Of a DNA stretch of 60,577 bases, positions 33,094 through 41,708 are shown in pieces; position 1 is the first letter of the stretch, and each line of letters opens with the position of its first letter. The stretch spans positions 1 to 60,577 of the forward strand of contig NZ_CANMRQ010000022.1 of NCBI RefSeq assembly GCF_947500325.1, written 5' to 3'. The notes under the pieces were generated by a model. That model had not been told where the DNA came from. It ran no database searches and saw only the letters and a list, made by a program, of their open reading frames with translations. A program made the position numbers and the translations under genes. Origin of the DNA: an uncultured Lacinutrix sp. GTDB taxonomy: Bacteria > Bacteroidota > Bacteroidia > Flavobacteriales > Flavobacteriaceae.

Positions 33094-36000
33094 TTAGTTC
33101 GTTATGCTTCCATTTATAGTTTTTATTCCTTTTTTAGAAAGATGTACGGTGCCTTTTCCGTTACTATTATGTATGTATACATTTAGTTTAGAATTTTTAG
33201 TAACTAAAGCAATAGCTTCTGCTTCAGATATTTTTTTGCCTTCATAAAAAAAGATTGTTCCATTAGCTTCCATTCCAAGAAACTGTTCCGCTAGAGGTTT
33301 TCTACTATGTCTAGATTCTCGCATCATATTTTTTCTTTCAACCATTGCTAATTTTCTTTCTTTCATATCTTTCTCTCTAGCTTCAATTATTTTAGCCTTG
33401 TTTTCTTTCACAGCTTTTTTGCGCTCTATCATTGCTAATTTTTTTGCTTTTGCTTTATTTTTTTCAATATTGGTTCGGCCATTTATAACAGTAATTGGTT
33501 TTGTAGATAAGTACACTCTAGATTTTCCATTATCTGTATGTGATGACATATTTATTTTTTTGTCAGTTTTAACTAAATTAAGCGCTCTTTTTGATGTTAT
33601 TTTTTCTCCATTATAAAAGAAACTAGAACCCTTATTAGTCATATTCTTAATGTGTTCTACTATAGATATAGGTTTTGGTGGTATAGGAGGTTCTGGAATA
33701 TCCATTGAGTGATTATCTTTCCAAGTTTTTTTAAATTCACTAACTACTTTCCCATTTTTGTATACTTTGGTTAATTTTTGGCCAGGAACAACATTACTAC
33801 CATCTGTCTGTATATTTGATAACTTATTCCCTTTTTTATCCACTTCATAACCATAGCGATCATAGTATTTTACTTTACCTTTTATTTTAGAATAAAAATG
33901 TTGTTTACCATTAATATTTATAAAACCAGTTTTGTTTTTTGTTGCTCCATTAATTGGAGCTGGAGCAGGTGGTGGCGGTGGTGGCGGTGGTAAAATATCT
34001 CCTTTTTTGTTAGTTATATAGCCATCTTTATTATAATATGTTTTTTTGCCTTTATTTATAGTATAATAATGAGACTCTCCATTTTCTAACATTTCATATC
34101 CTGACTCAACATTTTTAGGCGTTTTTTTAATAATCTCATTTAATGTTAGTTTTCTGCCTTTTTTATACTGAGGAGCTTTTGCTGGCGGCGGTGGCGGTGG
34201 CGGTGGGAGTTGCGATTTCTCACCTTTTTTAATTACTGGGGAATGAGAGTAATTTTTATGATTTTTCTCTACAAGTGTAATTATAACAGGTTTAAGTTTT
34301 TTCTTGCTATCGGTTTTTATATCAAATAACTGAATTACCTGACCAATATTAGCTTCGTTTAGATTTTTAATGGCTTTATTATTTAAAATGTTCCCTTTAA
34401 TGTTTTCAGATTTTTTTCCAGGAAATTTTATTTTAAACCCAATTATAGACTCTTGATTCGATGTTTCTAAAATAAGTTTCTCTACTCCTTTTTTAGATAA
34501 GTTTAAGACGCATTCTTGACATTTAATACCATTAATTATTAAAATTGGGTCTTGTTTTTTATACGATTTTAAATCATTTTTTTCTTTATTTATAGAAAAT
34601 TCTGCTGCTCTTTGTATGTTGTATTTTAAGATTTCTTCTTTTGTGAAACTTGTATATAATTTATCTATTTGTGATTTTAATATTCTTAATTCTGAATCGT
34701 CTATTCTTACTTTATTCTTATAATATTTAATTTCTAACTCATAATTTTCTAACAGCTTATTATATTTATTAATGTCGGATTTTAAATAAGTTTCCTCAAA
34801 TCCTTTTTTAGTGAACAATCTAAATTGATAGGGTTGAGGGAATTTTTTACTTCTAGCATTGTTATGAACAAAGCTTCCCGAAAAATATACTATATCATTA
34901 ATATTATAGTTATTTAATTTATTGTTTTTAATATTTTTTCCATCTAACCAAAGCGCATATTCTTTTTCATTTTTCCATGATTTCCAATCCTTTAGAGTTG
35001 GTTTTTTATTTTTTATTTTTGATAGTTTTGGTAAAAAACTCTTAGGGTATTTTTCAACTGATGCTTTTTGTTTTGTAGACATTAAATCATATATGGCTAC
35101 AATTCTTTTATAAACGGTATTATTTATTCTATTTTTAGTTTTGTATTCTACCATGAATGATTTGTATTCATTCATCATAGGTTCTGTAACACCTTCACTT
35201 AATATATTAGTTTTTTGTAATTCTTTTTTAACATCTCCCAATTCAGAACTGTTATTGTTTTCGACTTCTCCAGAAAATATCATTTCTGGACTAATAGTTG
35301 CTTCTTTTTCAACTTCTTCTCTACTACTGAAACTAAAAAGTAGTCCACCTAAAAGCGGTAGTAATAATAAACTTCTAAGCCAAATGGCTTTTTTCGAGGT
35401 TTTTGTTTTCATAATTGTAAATCGTTTTTTGATTAATGAATAATTTATGGCATTCGCCAATTCTGGCTCTGTAGCATTTGATGAGAACGCTAATAAGATA
35501 CTTTGGTAAGATGATGAGTCAATACCTTGATTTAAAACAGCTTTGTCTGCTAAAAATTCGTGATTTAATTTAATGTCTTTTTTTATAAAGTATAGCAAGG
35601 GATTAAACCAAAAAATAACTTGCATTAATTCAATAAATAAAACATCTAGACTATGTTTTTGTTTAGCATGACTAGCTTCATGTAATAGTACTTCTTTAGG
35701 AATTGCTTGACTTTCAAATTTAGTTTTATTTAAAAATATATAACTAAAAAAAGTATGAGGTGATATTAAATCTTGTAGTAATACAGTTATAAAATGGCCT
35801 TGTTTCTGTTTTTCATTTTTATAAATTTTTGAAATAATATTGGTTAAATTAATAAAGAATTTTATACCAAATAAAATTACACCCAACCCATATATAGACC
35901 ATAAAATTAATGGTAAATAGTTAATGGGCTCTTCAGTTGTTATTTCATCTGTAGGTAATAACTCTAATGGTACAGAATGATTAATTTCAAAATAAGGAAT

Positions 36001-36180
36001 ATTGAATTGAGGTTCTACATATTCAATAAATGTAATAAATGGTATTATAGCAGAAACTAATATAGCTCCTAATAAATAAAAACGCTTAAACTTGTGAATA
36101 CTTAAGTTCTCTAAGCAAAACTTATAGAAAGCCATCAAGATGGCTAAACAAGCACTCGATTTTAATAGTATTAATAACAT
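33094..36180 (-). CDS. Large M56 (BlaR1-like) metallopeptidase with proline-rich and repeat regions
   Basis: A 1028-residue protein, about twice the size of the two M56 proteins at 4494 and 6119. The M56 part has helices near 4-20, 35-52 and 88-112, the zinc motif HEASH at 167-171 and a later N-HEFLAD segment. A hydrophobic segment at about 265-285 (WLRSLLLLPLLGGLLFSFSS) lacks the lipobox Cys. The outer region has two poly-Pro tracts of eight each (around nucleotides 34185-34208 and 33968-33991), two repeats with YY-KDGY/YYDRYGY motifs, a basic Arg/Lys/Glu-rich stretch, and two copies of a module with FFYxGxKIxxxxA and an ending KxIxxINGxxxN. It lies 2 bases after a blaI-like gene and should be its sensor. 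Confidence 0.82.
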   Translation of the reverse strand: MLLILLKSSACLAILMAFYKFCLENLSIHKFKRFYLLGAILVSAIIPFITFIEYVEPQFNIPYFEINHSVPLELLPTDEITTEEPINYLPLILWSIYGLGVILFGIKFFINLTNIISKIYKNEKQKQGHFITVLLQDLISPHTFFSYIFLNKTKFESQAIPKEVLLHEASHAKQKHSLDVLFIELMQVIFWFNPLLYFIKKDIKLNHEFLADKAVLNQGIDSSSYQSILLAFSSNATEPELANAINYSLIKKRFTIMKTKTSKKAIWLRSLLLLPLLGGLLFSFSSREEVEKEATISPEMIFSGEVENNNSSELGDVKKELQKTNILSEGVTEPMMNEYKSFMVEYKTKNRINNTVYKRIVAIYDLMSTKQKASVEKYPKSFLPKLSKIKNKKPTLKDWKSWKNEKEYALWLDGKNIKNNKLNNYNINDIVYFSGSFVHNNARSKKFPQPYQFRLFTKKGFEETYLKSDINKYNKLLENYELEIKYYKNKVRIDDSELRILKSQIDKLYTSFTKEEILKYNIQRAAEFSINKEKNDLKSYKKQDPILIINGIKCQECVLNLSKKGVEKLILETSNQESIIGFKIKFPGKKSENIKGNILNNKAIKNLNEANIGQVIQLFDIKTDSKKKLKPVIITLVEKNHKNYSHSPVIKKGEKSQLPPPPPPPPAKAPQYKKGRKLTLNEIIKKTPKNVESGYEMLENGESHYYTINKGKKTYYNKDGYITNKKGDILPPPPPPPPAPAPINGATKNKTGFININGKQHFYSKIKGKVKYYDRYGYEVDKKGNKLSNIQTDGSNVVPGQKLTKVYKNGKVVSEFKKTWKDNHSMDIPEPPIPPKPISIVEHIKNMTNKGSSFFYNGEKITSKRALNLVKTDKKINMSSHTDNGKSRVYLSTKPITVINGRTNIEKNKAKAKKLAMIERKKAVKENKAKIIEAREKDMKERKLAMVERKNMMRESRHSRKPLAEQFLGMEANGTIFFYEGKKISEAEAIALVTKNSKLNVYIHNSNGKGTVHLSKKGIKTINGSITN

Positions 36181-36182
36181 GA

Positions 36183-36548
36183 CTATTTATTTTTGATTTC
36201 TTTAGCAATAATGGCTTGTAAATCTTCTAATTCAGCTTTAGTTAAATTAGTTTCTTTCGTAAAAAAGGAAGCAAATTGAGAACTACTATCATTAAAAAAG
36301 TTTTTAATGAGAGAATTAACATGTTTAGAGAAATAATCTTTCTTTTTAACTAAAGCAAAATATTCCCTAGAATTACCATGTTTATTATAAGAAATAAAAC
36401 CTTTGTCTGTAATACGCTTTAAAAGTGTTGCTACAGTTGTATTCGCAGGTTTTGGTTCTGGATAAGCTTCAAGCAAATCTTTCATAAAAGCTTTTTCTAA
36501 TTTCCAGAGGTAATTCATTAATTCTTCTTCAGTTTTTGATAATTGCAT
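36183..36548 (-). CDS. BlaI/MecI/CopY-family transcriptional repressor (second)
   Basis: A 121-residue BlaI-type winged-helix repressor (MQLSKTEEELMNYLWKLEKA, then PEPKPANTTVATLLKRITDK). It pairs with the large M56 protein 2 bases downstream. Two classical TACAAATGTA operators sit over its own promoter, so autorepression is strongly suggested. It differs enough from the BlaI at 4124 (and so do the operators) that crosstalk is unlikely. Confidence 0.93.
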   Translation of the reverse strand: MQLSKTEEELMNYLWKLEKAFMKDLLEAYPEPKPANTTVATLLKRITDKGFISYNKHGNSREYFALVKKKDYFSKHVNSLIKNFFNDSSSQFASFFTKETNLTKAELEDLQAIIAKEIKNK

Positions 36549-36570
36549 TTCTCTATATTTAGTTTTATTC

Positions 36571-36612
36571 TCTACAAATGTAGAATTAATATTTGTATTC
36601 TACAAATGTAGA
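36571..36612 (-). promoter_or_regulatory. Twin BlaI operators overlapping the -7 and -33 elements
   Basis: TCTACAAATGTAGA occurs twice, perfectly, at 36571-36584 and 36599-36612 (28 bp apart). Each contains TACA-AA-TGTA, the classical BlaI/MecI core. On the minus strand, TACATTTG at 36574-36581 is an exact -7 box, and TTTG within the second palindrome (36602-36605) lies 20 bases upstream as a -33 element. Bound repressor would cover both promoter elements. Confidence 0.78.
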
Positions 36613-36735
36613 GGTGTTTATTTTTTGAGTTTACAATAAGAATATATAAACAAGTGTTTGTGGTTCTAATAAAATGATTAATATTTAAGGTTTTAAATCC
36701 TATATTTTGGAGTGTAAAAGTTTGCTTATTTATGG

Positions 36736-36743
36736 TATATTTG
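36736..36743 (+). promoter_or_regulatory. Putative -7 element of the M28 peptidase gene
   Basis: TATATTTG exactly matches TAnnTTTG, 16 bases before the ATG at 36760. The leader would be about 10 nt, so translation would start close to the 5' end. Confidence 0.5.
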
Positions 36744-36759
36744 ATGAAAATATGCTAAT

Positions 36760-38130
36760 ATGAAAAATTTAATTAATACTTCAATATGCTTTTTTGTGTT
36801 TACCATTGTCTCATTTGGTCAAACAATAGTTGATGTAATAAATCAAGTAAACATCGATTCTTTAACCTTAACGATTAGGGAGTTTTCGGGAGAAGAACAA
36901 ACTATAGTTAATGGAAATGCAGTAACTATTTTAAATAGACAACAAGCAAATAATGATTTAGCAGCAGATTATTTGGTGCAGAGATTTCAAGAATATAATA
37001 ACCTTACAGTTGTAGATCAACCATTTAATACTAATGGTAGAAATATTATAGCAACTCAACTAGGTCAAACATCACCAAATAATATATATATGATTTGTGC
37101 TCATTACGATTCTGTGGCAAATTATTGTGCAGATGATAATGCTAGTGGAACAACAGCTGTTATAGAAATTGCACGTATACTATCAGAACAGTGTTTAGAT
37201 AATACAATTGTGTATGCATTATGGGATGAAGAAGAAATAGGCTTACTTGGTTCTAATTTTTATGCAAATTTAGCACAAGCAAATGGAGATAATATTTTAG
37301 GTGTATTAAATATAGATATGATGGGATATGATGGAGATAATGATAATGACTTTGATGTAGATGTTAGGCAAGGAGATACAGGTTCTATTGGAATGGGAAA
37401 TGACGTTGTAGCTATTTTAAATAATCCTGCTTATGGGTTTAACTTAAATGTTAATGTTGTTAATCCTGGAACTTCGGCTAGCGATCATGCTAGTTTTTGG
37501 AATAGAGGCTTCCCAGCTGTTTTAGTTGGAGAATCATGGGAAAATAATGATCAAACACCTTTTTACCATTCTTCAGGAGATCGATTTAGTACTTTAGATT
37601 TACCGTATTACCACCAATTAACAAAGATAATAATGGGATATATGGTTACTAAAGGTGGTTTGGTAAACTTTAGTAATTTAGTGACAGTAAATAGTAATGT
37701 TTTAACAGCAAATCAAGTTGGAGCTAATTACCAATGGATTAATTGTGATAATAATATGCCAATTGCTGGAGAAACTAATCAATCTTTTACAGCAACAGTA
37801 ACAGGTAATTATGCTGTACAAATAACTTCTGGAAGTTGTACAGAAACAAGTGATTGTATTGAACTTGATTTATTAGGCGTTGAAGACTTTGAAATATTAG
37901 AAAATGTTAATATTTATCCAAATCCAGCAACTTCTACTTTAAATATAGATTTACCAAATTATAAGACTGCTCAATATAAAATATTGAATATTAACGGTAA
38001 AACCGTTTTAAGTAATCTCATGAAAAATAAAACCGAAAGTATAAATATTTCAAGTATTGCTCAAGGTGTTTATTTTATAGAGCTAATAGTAGATAAGAAG
38101 ATAGCTACACTTAAATTTATTAAGAATTAA
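36760..38130 (+). CDS. Secreted M28 family peptidase with T9SS type A sorting domain
   Basis: 456 residues: a signal peptide (1-20, ending VSFGQ), an M28 zinc-peptidase domain at about 40-310, an Ig-like linker, and a T9SS type A sorting domain from about 380 (IYPNPATSTLNIDLP to IAQGVYFIELIVDKKIATLK). Zinc ligands are visible: H115 and nearby Asp (CAHYDS), Asp in ADDNASGT, Glu pair in WDEEEIGLLGS, Asp in NIDMMGYD and His in FYHSSGDRF. It would be exported through the outer membrane as an aminopeptidase or carboxypeptidase, supplying peptides to the uptake and proline-peptidase systems. Confidence 0.93.
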   Translation: MKNLINTSICFFVFTIVSFGQTIVDVINQVNIDSLTLTIREFSGEEQTIVNGNAVTILNRQQANNDLAADYLVQRFQEYNNLTVVDQPFNTNGRNIIATQLGQTSPNNIYMICAHYDSVANYCADDNASGTTAVIEIARILSEQCLDNTIVYALWDEEEIGLLGSNFYANLAQANGDNILGVLNIDMMGYDGDNDNDFDVDVRQGDTGSIGMGNDVVAILNNPAYGFNLNVNVVNPGTSASDHASFWNRGFPAVLVGESWENNDQTPFYHSSGDRFSTLDLPYYHQLTKIIMGYMVTKGGLVNFSNLVTVNSNVLTANQVGANYQWINCDNNMPIAGETNQSFTATVTGNYAVQITSGSCTETSDCIELDLLGVEDFEILENVNIYPNPATSTLNIDLPNYKTAQYKILNINGKTVLSNLMKNKTESINISSIAQGVYFIELIVDKKIATLKFIKN

Positions 38131-38135
38131 GAATC

Positions 38136-38996
38136 TTAATCTTTTTGAGAGCGTATGCTCTCAATAATAACAGTAGCTAAAATTAATAAGCCGCCAAAAA
38201 AAGTGTTTATTGTAGGTATTTCGTTTAAAAAAATGAATGCAATAATAATTCCGAAAATGGGTTGTATACTACTAATAATACTAGCTGTGCTTACCCTAAA
38301 ATAACTTAAACTTTTTATAAAAAGTGTATGGCCAATAGCTGTAGTTAATAATGCTAATAATAGTACGTATGGATATTGTGTTTTAATCCCAGACGTATCC
38401 ATTAAGTATAATATGGGCGATAATAAAATAGTTATAATAAGTAGCTGATGTAACATTAGCATTGTGCCATTGTAATTACTAATGTGTTGCTTTAATATTA
38501 AAGTGCGTAAAGCATAGCATAAAGCAGATAATAACCCAAAGAGAATTCCTTTTACATTACTGTTTTCGATATTAAATTCTGGTGATAGTATATATATACC
38601 AACCATAACCATCAAACCTAAAAGAATATGAATATAATCTAATTTAGACTTTACAAAAAAGGGTTCTAGTATTGCAATCATAATTGGGAAAGTATATAAC
38701 GATAGCATTCCTAAAGCGACATTAGATAGTTTTAATGAGTAGAAATAAGTAATCCAATGTGCAGCCATAAATATGGCACTTAATATAAATGTTACGCCAT
38801 CTTTCTTATACTTAAAAACTAAATCTATTTTTTTTAGCCTGCAATAAATAAATAAAAAGAGACATGCTAATGCACTGCGCCACCATACAATAACTTCGCT
38901 AGGCATATTAATGTATTTCCCTAAAGCACCAGATGTACTTATAAATAACGTGGCTAAAGTGAGTAAAAAAACATGTTGTAAATGACTGCTTTTCAT
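38136..38996 (-). CDS. EamA/DMT-superfamily transporter
   Basis: A 286-residue integral membrane protein with ten hydrophobic helices arranged as two EamA repeats. Typical marks are VIVWWRSALACLFLF in helix 2, YALRTLILKQ after helix 5 and SIISSIQPIFGIIIAFIFLNE near helix 9. Substrate unknown (amino acids and metabolites are usual). It ends tail to tail with the M28 peptidase gene, 5 bases apart, with no visible terminator between them. Confidence 0.9.
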   Translation of the reverse strand: MKSSHLQHVFLLTLATLFISTSGALGKYINMPSEVIVWWRSALACLFLFIYCRLKKIDLVFKYKKDGVTFILSAIFMAAHWITYFYSLKLSNVALGMLSLYTFPIMIAILEPFFVKSKLDYIHILLGLMVMVGIYILSPEFNIENSNVKGILFGLLSALCYALRTLILKQHISNYNGTMLMLHQLLIITILLSPILYLMDTSGIKTQYPYVLLLALLTTAIGHTLFIKSLSYFRVSTASIISSIQPIFGIIIAFIFLNEIPTINTFFGGLLILATVIIESIRSQKD

Positions 38997-39062
38997 GATT
39001 ATTAGATAAGTAAAAGCGATTGAATCATTTTAGAGTTTTTCTGAAGACGATTTTTGTTTAAG

Positions 39063-39099
39063 TTTTCCTGCTTTTACTTTCTATATAAAAGCAGGAAAA
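39063..39099. terminator. 14-bp stem-loop after the dipeptidase gene
   Basis: TTTTCCTGCTTTTA (39063-39076) pairs perfectly with TAAAAGCAGGAAAA (39086-39099), loop 9 bases. It lies 10 bases past the dipeptidase stop (minus strand). No T-run follows on the minus strand, so it could be a Rho-assisted or 3'-protective structure rather than a textbook terminator. Confidence 0.55.
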
Positions 39100-39108
39100 G
39101 CTTAAGTA

Positions 39109-40497
39109 TTATTTGTATAGTTCTGTAAAGTGTTTATAAAAACCAGGAATGGTTTCTATACCTTTTAAATAATTCCAAATGCCAAAATGTTCGTTTGGAG
39201 AATGTATGGCATCACTATCTAAACCAAAGCCCATTAATATAGTTTTGCTTTTTAATTCCTTTTCAAACAATGAAACGATTGGAATACTACCGCCACTACG
39301 TTGTGGTATAGGTGTTTTTCCAAAAGTATCTTCGTAAGCTTTACTAGCGGCTTTGTACCCAATACTGTCTATTGGTGTAACATAGCCTTGTCCGCCGTGA
39401 TGTGGTTTTACTTTTACAGTAACTCCTTTAGGAGCTATACTTTCAAAATGTTTTTTAAAGAGTTCGGTAATGTTTTTCCAATCTTGATTAGGCACCAAAC
39501 GCATTGAGATTTTTGCGAAAGCTTTACTTGCAATTACTGTTTTGGCACCTTCGCCAATATAGCCGCCCCAAATACCATTAACATCTAATGTAGGTCTTAT
39601 GGAGTTACGTTCGTTTGTTGAATAGCCAGTTTCTCCATATACCGCATCTATATCTAAAGCTTTTTTATAACTATCTAAAGAAAATGGAGCTTTAGCCATT
39701 TGTGCTCGTTCTTCTGTAGATAATTCTTCAACATTATCATAAAAACCAGGTATTGTAATATGATTGTTTTCATCATGTAAAGAAGCAATCATTTTAGTTA
39801 ATACATTAATAGGGTTTGCAACTGCACCACCATATAATCCAGAATGTAAATCGCGATTAGGGCCAGTAACTTCAACTTCAACATAACTTAAACCACGTAA
39901 TCCTGTCGTAATCGAAGGGACGTCTTTAGCTATCATTCCAGTATCGCTAATTAAAATAACATCGTTGCTAAGTTTTTCTTGGTTTTCTTTAACAAATTTA
40001 GATAAGCTTACACTGCCAACTTCTTCTTCACCTTCAATCATGAATTTAACATTACAAGGTAATTGGTTTTGGTTAGTCATAAACTCTAATGCTTTTACAT
40101 GCATATACATTTGGCCTTTATCGTCGCAAGAACCGCGGGCAAAAATTGCACCTTCAGGATGTAATTCGGTAGTTTTAATTACTGGCTCAAATGGTGGAGA
40201 ATCCCATAAATCAATAGGATCTGGTGGTTGTACGTCATAATGCCCATATACTAAAACAGTAGGTAAGTTTTTATCTATTATTTTTTCAGCATAAATTATG
40301 GGGTAGCCATCTGTTTCACATAACTCTACTGTATCACAACCAGCTTTATCTAAGCTTTCCATAACAGCGTTAGCGGTTTTTATAACATCATTTTTAAAAG
40401 CAGAATCTGCACTAATTGAAGGAATTTTTAGTAATTCGATGAGTTCACTTAAGAATCTATCTTTGTGTTCTTGAATGTAAGATTGAATATTTTGCAT
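39109..40497 (-). CDS. M20 family dipeptidase
   Basis: 462 residues from the ATG complementary to 40495-40497 (MQNIQSYIQEHKDRFLSEL, the usual family start; a frame to 40527 adds ten unlikely residues). Zinc ligands and catalytic residues are seen in VLVYGHYDVQPPDP (His, Asp), GSCDDKGQ (Asp), EGEEEVGS (Glu pair) and a late IHSPNEHFG. A dimerisation domain interrupts the catalytic domain (about 200-360). Cytoplasmic dipeptidase with broad specificity. Confidence 0.93.
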   Translation of the reverse strand: MQNIQSYIQEHKDRFLSELIELLKIPSISADSAFKNDVIKTANAVMESLDKAGCDTVELCETDGYPIIYAEKIIDKNLPTVLVYGHYDVQPPDPIDLWDSPPFEPVIKTTELHPEGAIFARGSCDDKGQMYMHVKALEFMTNQNQLPCNVKFMIEGEEEVGSVSLSKFVKENQEKLSNDVILISDTGMIAKDVPSITTGLRGLSYVEVEVTGPNRDLHSGLYGGAVANPINVLTKMIASLHDENNHITIPGFYDNVEELSTEERAQMAKAPFSLDSYKKALDIDAVYGETGYSTNERNSIRPTLDVNGIWGGYIGEGAKTVIASKAFAKISMRLVPNQDWKNITELFKKHFESIAPKGVTVKVKPHHGGQGYVTPIDSIGYKAASKAYEDTFGKTPIPQRSGGSIPIVSLFEKELKSKTILMGFGLDSDAIHSPNEHFGIWNYLKGIETIPGFYKHFTELYK

Positions 40498-40558
40498 GTA
40501 TTTTCTTGAATTTGAGTAAAAGTACAAAAAGAGATAAACTTTTTATTAAAAAGAATTG

Positions 40559-40587
40559 TTTGAATATTGAAACAATTTGTATATTTG
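40559..40587 (+). promoter_or_regulatory. Promoter of tRNA-Leu
   Basis: TTTG at 40559-40562 and TATATTTG at 40580-40587, separated by 17 bases. This is the clearest full two-part Bacteroidota promoter in the window. It predicts a start about 7 bases before the mature tRNA. Confidence 0.75.
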
Positions 40588-40598
40588 CCAACTCTTTT

Positions 40599-40680
40599 GC
40601 GGGCGTGGTGGAATTGGTAGACACGCTAGACTTAGGATCTAGTGCCGCGAGGTGTGAGAGTTCGAGTCTCTCCGCCCGTA
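40599..40680 (+). tRNA. tRNA-Leu (anticodon UAG)
   Basis: An 82-nt cloverleaf. The acceptor arm GCGGGCG pairs with CGCCCGT plus discriminator A (G-U first pair). The anticodon arm CTAGA/TCTAG surrounds loop CTTAGGA, with anticodon TAG at 40633-40635. A long variable arm and the T-arm sequence GTTCGAGTC mark a class II tRNA. It reads CUA codons (and possibly other CUN). The 3' CCA is not encoded. It has its own promoter and terminator. Confidence 0.97.
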
Positions 40681-40691
40681 CTATAAAAGAT

Positions 40692-40722
40692 AAAAGCTTC
40701 AGTTTTAACTGAAGCTTTTTTT
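40692..40722. terminator. Bidirectional terminator after tRNA-Leu
   Basis: AAAAGCTTCAGTT (40692-40704) pairs with AACTGAAGCTTTT (40707-40719), with T7 on the plus strand. It ends the tRNA transcript and, by symmetry, the converging universal stress protein gene. Confidence 0.85.
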
Positions 40723-40734
40723 ATTTTAAGTGCT

Positions 40735-41559
40735 TTAAATTTTAAAAGTAATTACCGGGCGCTTGGCATGATTTACAATATCTTCACTTAAACTACCATT
40801 AAAAAAGTGAGCAATGCCTTGTCTTCCATGAGTGCTAATACCAATTAAATCAGCATCAATAATATGAGAAAAATTAAGGATGCCTTTCTCAACAGTTTCA
40901 TCGTTATAAATATTTGTTGAGTAATTATTAAATGCTGTTCCAGCTATAAATTCTTGAATTTTCACTTTAGCGGAAGCAGTAGTTGTAAAATTTGCGATAG
41001 TATTAACCATTAGCAAGTGAATTTTTGCGCTAAACATTTCTGCTAACTTTACAGCTTGTTTAAAAGTTTCTCGATTGTCATTTTCAAAATCTGATGCAAA
41101 TACAAATTCTTCAATATTAAAATTATGATGCTCATTTTTAATTACTAAAACAGGAATATCAGATGTGCGAACCAGTTTTTCCGCGTTAGATCCAATGAAC
41201 ATTTCTTTTAATCCGCTAGCACCGTGAGAACCCATAATAATTAAATCTATTTGGTGTTCTTTACTTACTTCTATTATTCCTGTGTTGATATCATGAAAAT
41301 CAACCATTTCTGTAACAGTAACATTATCTAAATATGGTTTTTTTAATACCTCTTCAAATTGTTTGTGAGCTAATTTCATGAAATAAACAGCCTCTGGCAA
41401 ATCTGCTGGAGCACTACCCGCATTTAATTGCACTAAAGGTAGATCAAGCATATGAAGTAAAATGAGTTCACAATTGTGTTTTTCTGCTAATTGAGCAGCT
41501 ACTTTTATAGCATTTTCTGCTTCATTAGAAAAGTCGGTAGGGACGAGAATTTTTTTCAT
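40735..41559 (-). CDS. Universal stress protein, two UspA domains
   Basis: 274 residues with tandem UspA domains. Domain 1 (about 1-142) has MKKILVPTDFS and the ATP-binding pattern GSHGASGLKEMFIGSNAEK. Domain 2 (about 148-274) has FASDFEND and the shorter GISTHGRQGIAHFFNGSLSE. Domain 1 keeps the full G-x2-G-x9-G-S pattern and so may bind ATP. Cytoplasmic stress or energy sensor; target unknown. Single-gene unit on the minus strand. Confidence 0.92.
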   Translation of the reverse strand: MKKILVPTDFSNEAENAIKVAAQLAEKHNCELILLHMLDLPLVQLNAGSAPADLPEAVYFMKLAHKQFEEVLKKPYLDNVTVTEMVDFHDINTGIIEVSKEHQIDLIIMGSHGASGLKEMFIGSNAEKLVRTSDIPVLVIKNEHHNFNIEEFVFASDFENDNRETFKQAVKLAEMFSAKIHLLMVNTIANFTTTASAKVKIQEFIAGTAFNNYSTNIYNDETVEKGILNFSHIIDADLIGISTHGRQGIAHFFNGSLSEDIVNHAKRPVITFKI

Positions 41560-41638
41560 TGCTTAAAGGTTTTATGAGTACTATAAATTTAACTAAAAAA
41601 AGGGACTTTTAATAATTATGAAAATCAATAAAAATGTG

Positions 41639-41646
41639 TATATTTG
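41639..41646 (+). promoter_or_regulatory. Putative -7 element of rimP-nusA-infB
   Basis: TATATTTG matches TAnnTTTG exactly, 63 bases before the rimP ATG. Transcription would start near 41651-41654, so the terminator-like hairpin at 41673 falls inside the leader. Confidence 0.6.
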
Positions 41647-41672
41647 CACCGTTGTAAGAAAACTAGAAATGT

Positions 41673-41698
41673 GAGGGGACGAAAAGTCCCCTCTTTTT
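41673..41698 (+). terminator. Terminator hairpin in the rimP leader (possible attenuator)
   Basis: GAGGGGAC (41673-41680) pairs perfectly with GTCCCCTC (41686-41693) around loop GAAAA, followed at once by TTTTT (41694-41698). It is GC-rich in an AT-rich genome and sits 10 bases before the rimP ATG, after the promoter. It is well placed for attenuation of the operon, or to give a short leader RNA of about 45 nt. Confidence 0.65.
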
Positions 41699-41708
41699 AT
41701 ACTTAAAA

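Noticed and set aside
33960-34210. GGTGGC-type repeats as a possible CRISPR or satellite
   Set aside because: They encode the two poly-proline tracts of the large M56 protein and have no spacer structure.
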